From the NCBI RefSeq assembly GCF_016917755.1, contig NZ_CP070326.1, positions 372,001 to 436,000 of the forward strand: a stretch of 64,000 nucleotides of DNA, in the 5' to 3' direction. Below the pieces are notes generated by a model. It made no database searches. It was not told where the DNA came from and saw nothing but the letters and a program-made list of their open reading frames with translations. This DNA is from Streptomyces noursei. Lineage in GTDB: Bacteria > Actinomycetota > Actinomycetes > Streptomycetales > Streptomycetaceae. A program made the position numbers and the translations under genes. Position 1 is the stretch's first letter. Each line of letters starts with the position of its first letter. Positions 8,520-16,460 of the stretch are shown here, in pieces.

Positions 8520-8570
8520 TATACGGGGGCGTATAGATGGCTCTACGTTCGATCTATACGCCACCGTATA
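8520..8570. promoter_or_regulatory. Paired TetR operators between divergent genes
   Basis: Two dyads share the arms TATACG and CGTATA with a 4-bp centre: 8520-8535 (centre GGGG) and 8555-8570 (centre CCAC). Their centres are 35 bp apart. They sit between the TetR start (8490) and the DUF2867 start (8593). The duplicated arms with differing centres are strong evidence of a bound dimeric repressor. Confidence 0.75.
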
Positions 8571-8592
8571 GATCACGGACAGGGGTCTGCTC

Positions 8593-9195
8593 ATGCGACT
8601 TCCCCGCACTGCCCACACCGACCTCCCCTGGCGGGTCCACGAGATCGCCGACGACTTCACGGTGGAGGACGTATGGGCGCTGCCCACCCCCGGCGGCCCC
8701 GACGACCTCGCCTGGCTGGTCCGCCAGTTCGCCGAAGGACTCATCGGCGGGGTGAAGGGAGAAGGTCTCGTCTCCCGCGCACTCTTCGCCGTCCGCTGGA
8801 AGCTCGGAGCACTGCTCGGCTGGGACACGGCCGGCAGCGGCATCGGCACCCGACTGCCCTCCCTGCGCGACCGGATGCCGGCGGACCTCCGCCAGGGCCC
8901 CCAGGGCCCCGACCTCGGCTCCTCCCCGTTCACCTCTCTCTACCAGCGGGACGACGAGTGGGCCGCCGAGATGGCCAACAAGACCGTGCACGCGGTGATG
9001 CACATCGGCTGGGTCCCGGACGGATCCGGCGGCTACCGCGGCCAGATGGCCGTCCTGGTCAAGCCGAACGGACCGTTCGGAACGCTCTACATGGCCGCCA
9101 TCAAGCCCTTCCGTTACCTCGGGGTGTACCCGGCGCTGATGCGCTCCATCGGCCGGGAGTGGCAGACGAACGCCTCCCGCCGGCGCACGCACTGA
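8593..9195 (+). CDS. DUF2867 domain protein
   Basis: This 200-residue protein resembles the DUF2867 family, recognised by the central ALFAVRWKLGALLGWD block and the aromatic-rich second half (HIGWVPDGSGGYRGQMAVLVK). The family often sits beside, or is fused to, NmrA-like NAD(P)-binding proteins, but its biochemical role is not established. The gene lies directly behind the paired operators and is divergent from the TetR gene, so it is likely to be induced by the same signal. No signal peptide or membrane helix is evident. Confidence 0.75.
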   Translation: MRLPRTAHTDLPWRVHEIADDFTVEDVWALPTPGGPDDLAWLVRQFAEGLIGGVKGEGLVSRALFAVRWKLGALLGWDTAGSGIGTRLPSLRDRMPADLRQGPQGPDLGSSPFTSLYQRDDEWAAEMANKTVHAVMHIGWVPDGSGGYRGQMAVLVKPNGPFGTLYMAAIKPFRYLGVYPALMRSIGREWQTNASRRRTH

Positions 9196-9323
9196 CACTG
9201 ACGGGGTCCCGCCAAGCTCAGAACGAGTGCCGCATCAGAGAACCTTCGCCCTGTAACGACGTAGCACGCCGTTCGGATGCCGGTCCGGACGGCGTGCGGC
9301 CGCCAGGGATTACGGGACAACCC

Positions 9324-9812
9324 TTAGCGTCGCGAAAGCCGCTGGCGTACCGCTTGGACCGCTGCCATGGCCGAGAGCAGCAGGAAGGCCAGGGCCCCGA
9401 CACCCGCCGTCATCGCCAACAGCACCACACCACTGCCATCGACATCGTCTTCGCGGGCGACCACCCGCGGATCGTCCGCCTGGTACCGGACGGTCATACG
9501 GTCGCCGACACTTCTCTTGCCGCCGCTGCTGCCCACCGGCAGATTCGCGACCACGGTCCGCCCGTTGGCCTCGAACTCGACCCGGCAATCGCCCGATATG
9601 CACGAACCGGCCTCGTGCAGCGTCGCCGGGGCCTGCACGCCGCCCTGAAGAGAGCGCAGATGCTGGGCCGCCGAGAGCAGCAGAAGCGACAGCGCGGCCA
9701 ACAGCAGCGCGACACACAGACCTGTCCCGGCAGCCACCAGAGGTCGCTGCTTCACCCGAACCTCATGCTGGGCGCCCGGGGGGTCAGTTATGCCGTCCGG
9801 GTCTCTCACCAT
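9324..9812 (-). CDS. DUF3592-like membrane protein
   Basis: This protein of about 162 residues has two hydrophobic helices (near residues 22-45 and 125-150) flanking a soluble domain. That domain includes the cysteine pair in AGSCISGDCRVEFEANG and the RMTVRYQADDPRVV block. The arrangement of helix, small beta domain with a VRYxPxxP-type strand, and helix is that of DUF3592 proteins of unknown function. The ATG at 9812 is taken because the frame upstream is not coding-like. It stands alone between the DUF2867 gene and the old yellow enzyme. Confidence 0.6.
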   Translation of the reverse strand: MVRDPDGITDPPGAQHEVRVKQRPLVAAGTGLCVALLLAALSLLLLSAAQHLRSLQGGVQAPATLHEAGSCISGDCRVEFEANGRTVVANLPVGSSGGKRSVGDRMTVRYQADDPRVVAREDDVDGSGVVLLAMTAGVGALAFLLLSAMAAVQAVRQRLSRR

Positions 9813-10250
9813 GCGTTCCGAATTCTCTGAGAATGATGGGCTAAGTCTCTCACGTGGCATTTCGTTTGCGTGCGGACGTCTGACCAGCTCGGACGCTCGC
9901 GCCAGAAGGCATGACGTGCCGATGTCGGGTTGCCTCGGACGCCCCAGGGACGACACGGGGCACATCAGGCTTCCGACGGGCATCGCAATCCGCCCTGAAC
10001 CCGGCCTGATCCCGTCCGGCGCTTCGGGCGCTGAACTCGGTTCCGTGATCCGGGACTTGGGCCCTCGTTTGGTTGCCCGACGGCACACCGCGGCCGGGCG
10101 TGGTCGCGGCATGCCCCGGAACGGCAGCAGGGCACCGGCGAGATCACCGGTGCCCTGCGTCATGCGCGGCCGCCATGTCTGCCGCCGTGGCGTCGTCTAC
10201 GGAAGGGCTTCGCGCGGATTCCCTCCCGTGGACGGGCCCGGCCGGCCCGC
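9813..10250. other. Intergenic stretch with one hairpin and no gene recognised
   Basis: Over 438 bp no frame shows recognisable protein motifs. The only structure seen is the hairpin GCAGGGCACCGG (10127-10138) pairing with CCGGTGCCCTGC (10147-10158), a 12-bp stem with an 8-base loop, listed separately. Confidence 0.6.
10127..10158 (-). terminator. Hairpin downstream of the old yellow enzyme gene
   Basis: A perfect 12-bp stem (10127-10138 with 10147-10158) closes an 8-base loop. It lies 93 bp beyond the stop codon of the minus-strand old yellow enzyme gene and upstream of the DUF3592-like gene. A Rho-independent terminator is the simplest reading; an operator is possible. Confidence 0.55.
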
Positions 10251-11378
10251 CTAGCTCAGCGTCTTCAGCGCCGCCGCGTCATACGGGTGCAGTTCGTCGA
10301 AGCGGCCGGCCAGGACCTTCGCCGCCCACTCCGGGTCCTGGAGCAGGGCGCGGCCGATGGCTACCAGGTCGAACTCGTCGCGCTCCATGCGGTCGAGGAG
10401 GTTGTCGATGCTGCCGACCGCGGCGCCCTCACCTGCGAACGCGCGGAGGAAGTCGCCGTCGAGGCCGACCGAGCCGACGGTGATGGTGGGCCTGCCGGTG
10501 AGCTTCTTGGTCCAGCCCGCCAGGTTCAGGTCCGAGTCGTCGAACTCCGGCAGCCAATAGCGCCGGGTGGAGGCATGGAAGGCGTCGACGCCGGCCGCGG
10601 CGAGCGGGGCCAGGATCGCCTCCAGCTCCTCCGGGGTCTCGGCGAGCCTCGCGTCGTATGCCTCCTGCTTCCACTGCGAGTAACGGAAGATCACCGGGAA
10701 GTCGGCCGAGACGCTCTCGCGGACCGCGGCCACGATCTCGGCCGCGAACTTCGTACGGGCCACCAGGTCGCCGCCGTAGGCGTCGGTACGACGGTTCGTG
10801 CCGGCCCACAGGAACTGGTCGAGGAGGTAGCCGTGGGCGCCATGCAGTTCGACGCCGTCGAAGCCGATCCGCTCGGCGGCCACGGCGGCCTCCACGAAGG
10901 CGCCGATGACATCGTCCAGGTCGCCCCGGGTCATCGCCTTGCCGGTGCCCTCGGTGCCGTCGACGCGAATGCCGGAGGGGCCGACGGCAGGGGCGTCGGC
11001 GTAGGGCGGCTCGCCCTGCTTGCGCACCATGCCGATGTGCCACAGCTGCGGCACGATCGTGCCGCCCGCCTCGTGCACGGCCTCGGCGACCTTCGCCCAC
11101 CCCGCCAGCTGCTCCTCACCGTGGAAGCGGGGCACCCGGTCGCTCTGTCCCGCGGACTCATGGCCGACGTAGGTCCCCTCGGTGACGATCAGGCCCACGC
11201 CGGCAGCGGCACGACGGGCGTAGTACGAGCGCACGTCATCCCCGGGCACACCGCCCGGGGAGAACATCCGCGTCATCGGCGCCATCACGATGCGGTTCGG
11301 GACGGTCAGGCCGTTCAGCGTGACGGGCCGGGAGAGTATCTCGGCCGCGCGGGAGGCGGAGGATGTGGAGATGGCCAT
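10251..11378 (-). CDS. Old yellow enzyme family NADH:flavin oxidoreductase
   Basis: This 375-residue FMN enzyme has the TIM-barrel pattern of the old yellow enzyme family: NRIVMAPMTRMFSPGG at the N terminus, the substrate-binding pair in ELHGAHGYLLDQFL, the NRRTDAYGG loop, and a C-terminal phosphate-binding region around DLVAIGRALLQDPEW. Such enzymes reduce activated C=C bonds of enones, quinones or nitro-compounds with NAD(P)H. An AAGGAG ribosome-binding site precedes the ATG. Immediately upstream are five tandem 10-bp repeats (11394-11443), so expression may be controlled there. The next gene upstream, an MFS transporter on the same strand, ends 160 bp away. Confidence 0.9.
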   Translation of the reverse strand: MAISTSSASRAAEILSRPVTLNGLTVPNRIVMAPMTRMFSPGGVPGDDVRSYYARRAAAGVGLIVTEGTYVGHESAGQSDRVPRFHGEEQLAGWAKVAEAVHEAGGTIVPQLWHIGMVRKQGEPPYADAPAVGPSGIRVDGTEGTGKAMTRGDLDDVIGAFVEAAVAAERIGFDGVELHGAHGYLLDQFLWAGTNRRTDAYGGDLVARTKFAAEIVAAVRESVSADFPVIFRYSQWKQEAYDARLAETPEELEAILAPLAAAGVDAFHASTRRYWLPEFDDSDLNLAGWTKKLTGRPTITVGSVGLDGDFLRAFAGEGAAVGSIDNLLDRMERDEFDLVAIGRALLQDPEWAAKVLAGRFDELHPYDAAALKTLS

Positions 11379-11393
11379 CGGGATGCTCCTTGT

Positions 11394-11443
11394 GCGTATC
11401 AGTGGACGTCAGTGGATATCGGTAGGTATCGGTGAATATTGGT
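11394..11443 (-). repeat. Five tandem 10-bp repeats in front of the old yellow enzyme gene
   Basis: Read on the gene strand, five consecutive 10-bp units (ACCAATATTC, ACCGATACCT, ACCGATATCC, ACTGACGTCC, ACTGATACGC) fill 11443 down to 11394. They end 16 bp before the start codon. The unit length is close to one helical turn, so the conserved bases would fall on one face of the DNA. The repeat is seen directly; a role as a regulator-binding array or leader element is inferred. Confidence 0.7.
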
Positions 11444-11540
11444 GGGCGTGTGCCACGTGGGTTGACGGGACGCAGGGGCGAGCGTGCGGGCGGTGGCATC
11501 GCGCCGGTACGGCGAGTTGCCCTGTGATCCCGGAGACGGC

Positions 11541-13649
11541 CTAGGGGTGCACCAGGTGCACGTCGAAGCCGTCCGTGCCGTGGCCCTCGACGGCCAGCGG
11601 CGACGCCACGGGCGGGTAGCCGCTGGCGATGAGCGAGTAGTCGCCCGCGGTCACGTCGGTGAAGGCGTACGCGCCCTCGGCGTCGGTGAGGGTGGTGCGC
11701 ACGACGTTCCCGGCGGCGTCGACCAGCGTCAGCCGGGCATCGGGCAGCGGACGGCCGCCCTCTCCGGCACTCACGGTGCCCCGCACCTGCGCGCCGGCCG
11801 CTCCTACGGCGCGGGGAAGCCTGATGCCGTACGCGACCGGGGCGTCCCCCGCCGTGACCGGGGCGGCCTGCGGCTGGTGGCCGTCGGCGGCGGCGATCAG
11901 GACATACGGGCCACCGGCCGGTGCGTGCAGGGCGTACCGGCCGTCGGGTCGGGAGAGCGTGCGGCCCACCTGCTGACCGTCCGGCGCGATGAGGGTGAGG
12001 GCGGCACCGCCCAGCACCTCGCCGGCGGCGTCCCGAACCAGGCCGTGGAACCCGCCCCCGGCCGGAACGGCATCGGCCAGGACGGCTTCGCCCGGGACTG
12101 CATCGGCCTGGACTGCATTGGCCTGGACCGCGGGCTCCGCGGCCTGTTCGGCAACGGCCGTTTCAGCAGTCGGAGTTGAGGAGTTGCCCGCGCGTGCCGG
12201 GTCCGCCTCGGCCGCTCGGGAGTCGCGCGGCGCGCGCAGGCCGAGCCAGCTGATCACCGCGACCAGCACGAACGCGACGGCCCCGATCCCGAAGGTGAGG
12301 GTGAAGCCGGATTCGGCGGGCAGCGGCGGAACGCCCGCCGGCAGGTGCTCGATCGTCCTGGACGCCAGGATGGTGGTGACGATGGCGCTGCCGATCGCGC
12401 TGCCGGTGGAGCGGGATATCGAGTTGATGCCGTTGGCGATGCCGCTTTGGTGGTGCGGGACGCTCGCCATGATGACGGCGGGCATGGCGGCGTAGCCGAA
12501 ACTGACGGCCGCGCCGGTCAGGAGGCCGGCTCCGATCACCGAGGCGGTGTGGGCGTGGTCCAGGGCCAGCCAGCCGAAGCCGATGCTTCCGCATATGGCG
12601 GCCATGCCGAGCGCGAGCCGGGGGCCGCGATGGCGGACGAGCCGGCCGCCGACGGGCGAGGCGAGCAGGGAGATGACCGCTCCGGGCAGCAGGAACTGGA
12701 CGGATGCGCGCAGGATGGACGCGTCGAATCCGAAGCCGGTGAGCGCCTTGGGCATCTGCACCAGGTAGGAGACGCCGAGGAAGTTCGCGAACATGCCGAA
12801 GCCGACGAGGATCCCGGCGAGGTTGGCCATCAGGACCGGACGGTGGATGAACATCCGCATGTCGACGAGCGGTTCGCGGACCTTGAGCTCGGTCAGCACC
12901 CAGACCGCGATCATGACGGCCGCGCCGGCGAAGGCGCCCAGCGTACGGCCGGAGGCCCAGCCCCACTCGTGCCCCTGGGAGATCGGCAGCAGGAGCAGCA
13001 GCAGGGCTGTGCCGAGGGTGAGGGCACCGAGGAAGTCCGTGCGTCCGCCGCTCTTGTGCCGGGTCGCCGGGACCAGGAAGACGACGGCGAGCAGGGCGAG
13101 GACCGCGAAGCCGGTGGCCATCCAGAAGGCGTTGCGGTAGTCCGCGTCGGCCCCGGAGGTGAGCAGGCCGGTGGCGACGAGCGCGAGCCCGCTGCCGAAC
13201 GCGAGGGTGCCGCTGACCAGGGCCATGGCGCCGGGCAGCTTCTGCGGCCGGACCTCTTCCCGCAGGACGGAAAGGGCCAGCGGGAAGATCGCGGTGGCGG
13301 CCCCCTGGAGCACCCGGCCCAGGATCAGCAGCGGCAGCGAGCTCGCGACCGCGGCGATGACGGAGCCGACGACCATGACGACGAGCACGGCCACCAGGGT
13401 GGGCTTCTTGCCGTGCTGGTCGCCGAAGCGGCCGAGCAGCGGGGTGCACACGGCGGCGGACAGCAGGGTGGCGGTGGTCACCCAGCTGACCTCGGCGGCC
13501 GAGGCGCCGAGGTCATTACGGATCAGGCCCAGGATCGGGACGGGCAGGGTCTGCATCATCGACACGACCATGGCGGCGAGGCTCAGGGCGAAGACGATGA
13601 TCGTCTCGTTCCGCCGCCCGGCGGCGGGGGCGGACACGACGTGGCTCAT
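11541..13649 (-). CDS. MFS transporter with C-terminal carboxypeptidase-regulatory-like repeats
   Basis: This 702-residue protein starts with a 14-helix drug/proton antiporter-type MFS domain (about residues 15-465; motif A GRFGDQHGKK, motif C-like GSGLALVATG). A low-complexity linker of repeated AVQAD/AVPGE-type pentapeptides (about 485-520) follows. Two beta-sandwich repeats then occupy about 525-700. Each has the signature of carboxypeptidase-regulatory-like or CNA-B-like domains: GRTLSRPDGRYALHAPAG and RTTLTDAEGAYAFTDVTAG. Such domains are usually extracellular, and finding them on an MFS exporter is uncommon. The gene is divergent from a MarR gene with a shared promoter region, so it is probably that regulator's target. 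Drug or aromatic-compound export is the likely role. Confidence 0.85.
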   Translation of the reverse strand: MSHVVSAPAAGRRNETIIVFALSLAAMVVSMMQTLPVPILGLIRNDLGASAAEVSWVTTATLLSAAVCTPLLGRFGDQHGKKPTLVAVLVVMVVGSVIAAVASSLPLLILGRVLQGAATAIFPLALSVLREEVRPQKLPGAMALVSGTLAFGSGLALVATGLLTSGADADYRNAFWMATGFAVLALLAVVFLVPATRHKSGGRTDFLGALTLGTALLLLLLPISQGHEWGWASGRTLGAFAGAAVMIAVWVLTELKVREPLVDMRMFIHRPVLMANLAGILVGFGMFANFLGVSYLVQMPKALTGFGFDASILRASVQFLLPGAVISLLASPVGGRLVRHRGPRLALGMAAICGSIGFGWLALDHAHTASVIGAGLLTGAAVSFGYAAMPAVIMASVPHHQSGIANGINSISRSTGSAIGSAIVTTILASRTIEHLPAGVPPLPAESGFTLTFGIGAVAFVLVAVISWLGLRAPRDSRAAEADPARAGNSSTPTAETAVAEQAAEPAVQANAVQADAVPGEAVLADAVPAGGGFHGLVRDAAGEVLGGAALTLIAPDGQQVGRTLSRPDGRYALHAPAGGPYVLIAAADGHQPQAAPVTAGDAPVAYGIRLPRAVGAAGAQVRGTVSAGEGGRPLPDARLTLVDAAGNVVRTTLTDAEGAYAFTDVTAGDYSLIASGYPPVASPLAVEGHGTDGFDVHLVHP

Positions 13650-13754
13650 AGCTGGCGGGACCTTCTCAGTGCTTCAGCTCGTAGATATTTCAGTTCATCA
13701 AGCGATTCCGTAGACGACGGTAGACGTCAATAGTTCAGGTAGTCAAGTAAACAA

Positions 13755-13789
13755 TTGATGACGTGAAGCATCTTGGGTACGCTCCCACC
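13755..13789 (+). promoter_or_regulatory. Promoter of the marR gene, probably leaderless
   Basis: A -35 box TTGATG (13755-13760) and -10 box TACGCT (13778-13783) are separated by 17 bp, and the ATG of the MarR gene follows only six bases after the -10. That spacing puts transcription and translation starts at about the same base. The same stretch holds an imperfect dyad around TCAAGTAAACAATTGA (13744-13759), a candidate MarR site also covering the divergent transporter promoter. Confidence 0.5.
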
Positions 13790-14227
13790 ATGAGTGCCAC
13801 CGCCCCACAGGCCCCGACCAAGCTCCAGCTGCTGGAGCTGCTCGCCGCCATCGGCAACGCCCAGTGGCGCGATTTCGCGACCACCGCGGCCCACCACGGC
13901 CTCACCGCCACCCAGGCCAAGGTCCTCGCCCAGCTCGACGACCCGCTGCCGATGCGCGGCCTCGCTGCCGTGCTGGCGTGCGACGCGTCGAACGTCACGG
14001 GGATCGTGGACCGTCTGGAGGCCCGCGCGCTGGTCCGCCGTGCGGCCGATCCCGCGGACCGCCGGGTGAAGAACGTCGTCGCGACCGGCGCGGGCCGCGA
14101 GATCATCCGCCGCGTGCGCGAGGAGATGCAGGAGACGCACGGCGCCCTCGACGCCCTGAGCGACGTCGAAAGCACGACGCTCTACGCCCTGCTGGACCGC
14201 TTGCGCCCGGCGGCGGAGAGCACCTGA
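13790..14227 (+). CDS. MarR family transcriptional regulator
   Basis: This 145-residue winged-helix regulator has the MarR core: LTATQAKVLAQLDD, recognition helix LACDASNVTGIVDRLEARALV and the wing RRAADPADRRVKNVVAT. It is divergent from the MFS transporter and should repress it together with itself, releasing on binding a small phenolic or drug ligand (family knowledge). The ATG at 13790 is preferred because homologous domains begin there and a promoter -10 lies six bases upstream. A GTG at 13763 would add nine residues but overlaps the promoter. Confidence 0.88.
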   Translation: MSATAPQAPTKLQLLELLAAIGNAQWRDFATTAAHHGLTATQAKVLAQLDDPLPMRGLAAVLACDASNVTGIVDRLEARALVRRAADPADRRVKNVVATGAGREIIRRVREEMQETHGALDALSDVESTTLYALLDRLRPAAEST

Positions 14228-14328
14228 CGGCCCGCCGACGATCTCCCGTTCCCGCCCCTACTCGGGCAAGGAATCTCATGCCCGACCGCCTTGGTGACGG
14301 GACGGTGATCCCCGCCCGCGTCAGGGGT

Positions 14329-14800
14329 TCAGCGCCCGATCGGCGCGAATGCGTCCGTGACCTTGTCGAAGACGAGGCGGTAGGTGTCCCACTCGGTTTC
14401 CGACGCCGAGAGGTAGATGTCGTCCTCCCGGCCGCCCTCACGGCCGAAGCCGAGCTTGATGCCGCGGTACGAGCGTGCCCGCCCCTGGAATGTGCACTCC
14501 CACACGACGGCCGGCTGCTCCCGGAACGCGGTCTGCTGCATGCGCAGTCTCCGGTACACGTGGTAGTTGACCTTCGTGTTCGTCTCCATGTCCGTGAAGT
14601 GCGGCATGGGGCTCGAACCGGCGGGCTCCACCATCCCCACCGTGAGGCCGGCCCGGCCCGACTTGTCGCCGTAGGTGACGGACTCGCCCGACTGCTTGAT
14701 GACCTTCCAGTCGTCCGGCACACGGAAGGCGGCGCCGATCCCACTGACCTGGTGGAAGCCTTCGCTGGCCGGCGGACGGGACGGCGGCGGAATCCGGGGG
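14329..14800 (-). pseudogene. Orphan C-terminal domain like those of Streptomyces Ser/Thr kinases
   Basis: A domain of about 145 residues is readable, from FHQVSGIGAAFRVPDDWKV to KVTDAFAPIGR. It is preceded by a Pro/Arg-rich linker, but there is no kinase or membrane part before it. The pattern (a globular domain beginning with a VPDDW-type strand and an R-x-x-x-W-E-C core) resembles the extracytoplasmic tails of streptomycete serine/threonine kinases. Upstream the frame runs into the remnant of an alpha/beta hydrolase. I read it as a detached domain left by a deletion that joined two unrelated genes. An expressed small protein starting within this frame cannot be excluded. Confidence 0.5.
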
Positions 14801-14859
14801 AGGCCACGACCGGTCCGTTCGCGCCGGTCACCGCGGTCGTCCCAGTCACCGCCGTCGGC

Positions 14860-15095
14860 CCAGGCACCGCGGTCGGGACGGCCGATTCCCCGAACCGCGC
14901 GGACGCCGGGGAGGTCGACGGCGATCGCGCGGTGCCCGCGCAGTCCCCGTTCACGCAAGAGGGGCTGTCAGTAGCAGGAGTTGCTTCCGGAGCCGTGGAC
15001 GAGGACGAACGTGGGGGTGGCGCGACCGCGCCCGTCCGCCTGTGCGGCGGAAGCGCCGGCTCCCATCGCCGTCACCGACCGCTGCAGCTACGGCC
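14860..15095 (-). pseudogene. Alpha/beta hydrolase N-terminal remnant with in-frame stops
   Basis: On the minus strand the frame reads a short Ala-rich leader (GAGASAAQA), then TFVLVHGSGSNSCY, a TGA stop where homologues have tryptophan, then QPLLRERGLRGHRAIAVDLPG. These are the oxyanion-hole HG motif and the second strand of a secreted alpha/beta hydrolase. The rest of the protein, including the nucleophile elbow and catalytic His, is absent, and the frame passes into the kinase-tail domain. A further in-frame stop lies upstream, near 15087. Confidence 0.65.
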
Positions 15096-15281
15096 CCAGG
15101 TGTCCGTTGAGTGCAAGAGGCCGTCTCGGAGCTCCAACGGTCCGCCACAGCAGCAGCGTTGGGACCGTCATCATCGAGAATCCCGCCCTCTTCGCAGTGT
15201 CACGCCCCATCAACCGACCTCCGCGGTGCGCAGTAGGCACCTCCACCCCCTCGCCGAACAGTCGTTCCCTATGCTGACGAC

Positions 15282-16268
15282 ATGATCGATGTACCGCTTT
15301 CAGCGCTGGAAGTCGCAATGGTCCAGTCCGGCACCCGAGCCGTGGACACCCTGCGCGACACCACCGCCTTCGCACAGGGACTGGACCGGCTGGACTACCA
15401 CCGGATCTGGTACGCCGAGCACCACCACTCCCCCGCCATCGGCGCGTTCCCGCCCGTCGTGTTGATCGCGCACGCCGCCGCATCGACCTCGACCATCCGG
15501 CTCGGTTCGGGCGGAGTACTGGCACCCAACCACGCACCCCTCACCCTCGCGGAACAGTTCGGCACACTGGCCGCCTTGCACCCGGACCGCATCGACCTGG
15601 GAGTGGGCCGCGGCCCCGGCACGTTCGACGATGCCACGGCACGGGCGCTGCGCCGCGGAGCCGGCCCGACGACGGATGCGGAGTACCACGACGACGTGGC
15701 CGCGATCCTGTCGTTCCTGGTCGACGAAGTCGCCCTCGGCCCGCTGCCGGAACCCTGGCTGCTGGCCTCCAGCACCGCGGGCGCGGCCCTCGCCGCGGAA
15801 CTCGGCCTGCCGATCGCCGTCGCACACCACATCAGGCCGCAGAACACCCAGGCGGTGCTGGAACGCTACCGGGCCGATTTCACCCCGTCCCGGTGGTGCG
15901 AACAGCCGCGAGTGCTGCTGTGCGTGGAGACGGTGTGCGCCGAGACGGAGGAGGAGGCGGCGTGGCACATCGGGCCGATGAGCGTCGTCAAGGCAGGGCT
16001 CCTCAAGGGCATGAGCGAGATCCCCTTCCCCACGCCTGAGGAGGCGGCCGCCCACCCCTTCACGGAACAGGAGCGACAGGCCCTGGCCGGCTTCCGCGCC
16101 CAGCAGGCCATCGGGACGCCGGAGAGCGTCGTGGGCCGACTGGCCCAGCTGGCCGGTGAGACCGGAGCAGACGAACTGATGCTGACCACACCCGTCTACG
16201 ACCTCCGCCACCGTCTCCGCTCCTACGAGCTCGTCAGGCAGCACTGCGAGGCCACGGCCACGCGGTAG
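15282..16268 (+). CDS. LLM class flavin-dependent oxidoreductase
   Basis: This 328-residue protein belongs to the bacterial luciferase-like monooxygenase superfamily, group of YhbW-type enzymes without the full coenzyme F420 signature. Visible landmarks are LSALEVAMVQSG at the N terminus, YHRIWYAEHHHSPAIG (strand 2 and substrate loop), IRLGSGGVLAPNHAPL, and DLGVGRGPGTFD. It would use FMNH2 or F420 to oxidise or reduce a small organic substrate, which cannot be identified. It is followed on the same strand, after a hexanucleotide repeat, by an FMN-dependent hydroxy-acid oxidase. Confidence 0.88.
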   Translation: MIDVPLSALEVAMVQSGTRAVDTLRDTTAFAQGLDRLDYHRIWYAEHHHSPAIGAFPPVVLIAHAAASTSTIRLGSGGVLAPNHAPLTLAEQFGTLAALHPDRIDLGVGRGPGTFDDATARALRRGAGPTTDAEYHDDVAAILSFLVDEVALGPLPEPWLLASSTAGAALAAELGLPIAVAHHIRPQNTQAVLERYRADFTPSRWCEQPRVLLCVETVCAETEEEAAWHIGPMSVVKAGLLKGMSEIPFPTPEEAAAHPFTEQERQALAGFRAQQAIGTPESVVGRLAQLAGETGADELMLTTPVYDLRHRLRSYELVRQHCEATATR

Positions 16269-16325
16269 CACGGCCACGCGGGAGACAGCACAGCTCGGCG
16301 CCCCGGCGCGCCGGCCCGAACGAAC

Positions 16326-16396
16326 GTCGACGTGGACGTAGACGTGGGTGTGGGCGTGTACGTGGACGTGAGCGTGGATATGGACTGGACGTCCAG
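16326..16396 (+). repeat. Hexanucleotide repeat and palindrome before the hydroxy-acid oxidase gene
   Basis: Ten consecutive hexamers related to GTGGAC fill 16326-16385, and a 12-bp perfect palindrome CTGGACGTCCAG (16385-16396) follows. The run would encode alternating Val-Asp if translated, and no start with a ribosome-binding site precedes it. It lies between two flavoenzyme genes and about 65 bp before the second start codon. Confidence 0.7.
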
Positions 16397-16460
16397 GATG
16401 ACGGCTGCTCGGACCGACTGGCTGCGGCGGCCAAATCGACCCTCGGGGAGAGGCATCGGA

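Noticed and set aside
9850..10147. Short open frames on both strands between the DUF3592-like and old yellow enzyme genes
   Set aside because: They have no ribosome-binding site, no recognisable motif and shadow-like composition.
13864..15285. A 473-residue plus-strand frame across the MarR gene and the decayed locus
   Set aside because: It overlaps the MarR gene in another frame and has Arg/Gly/Pro-rich shadow composition.
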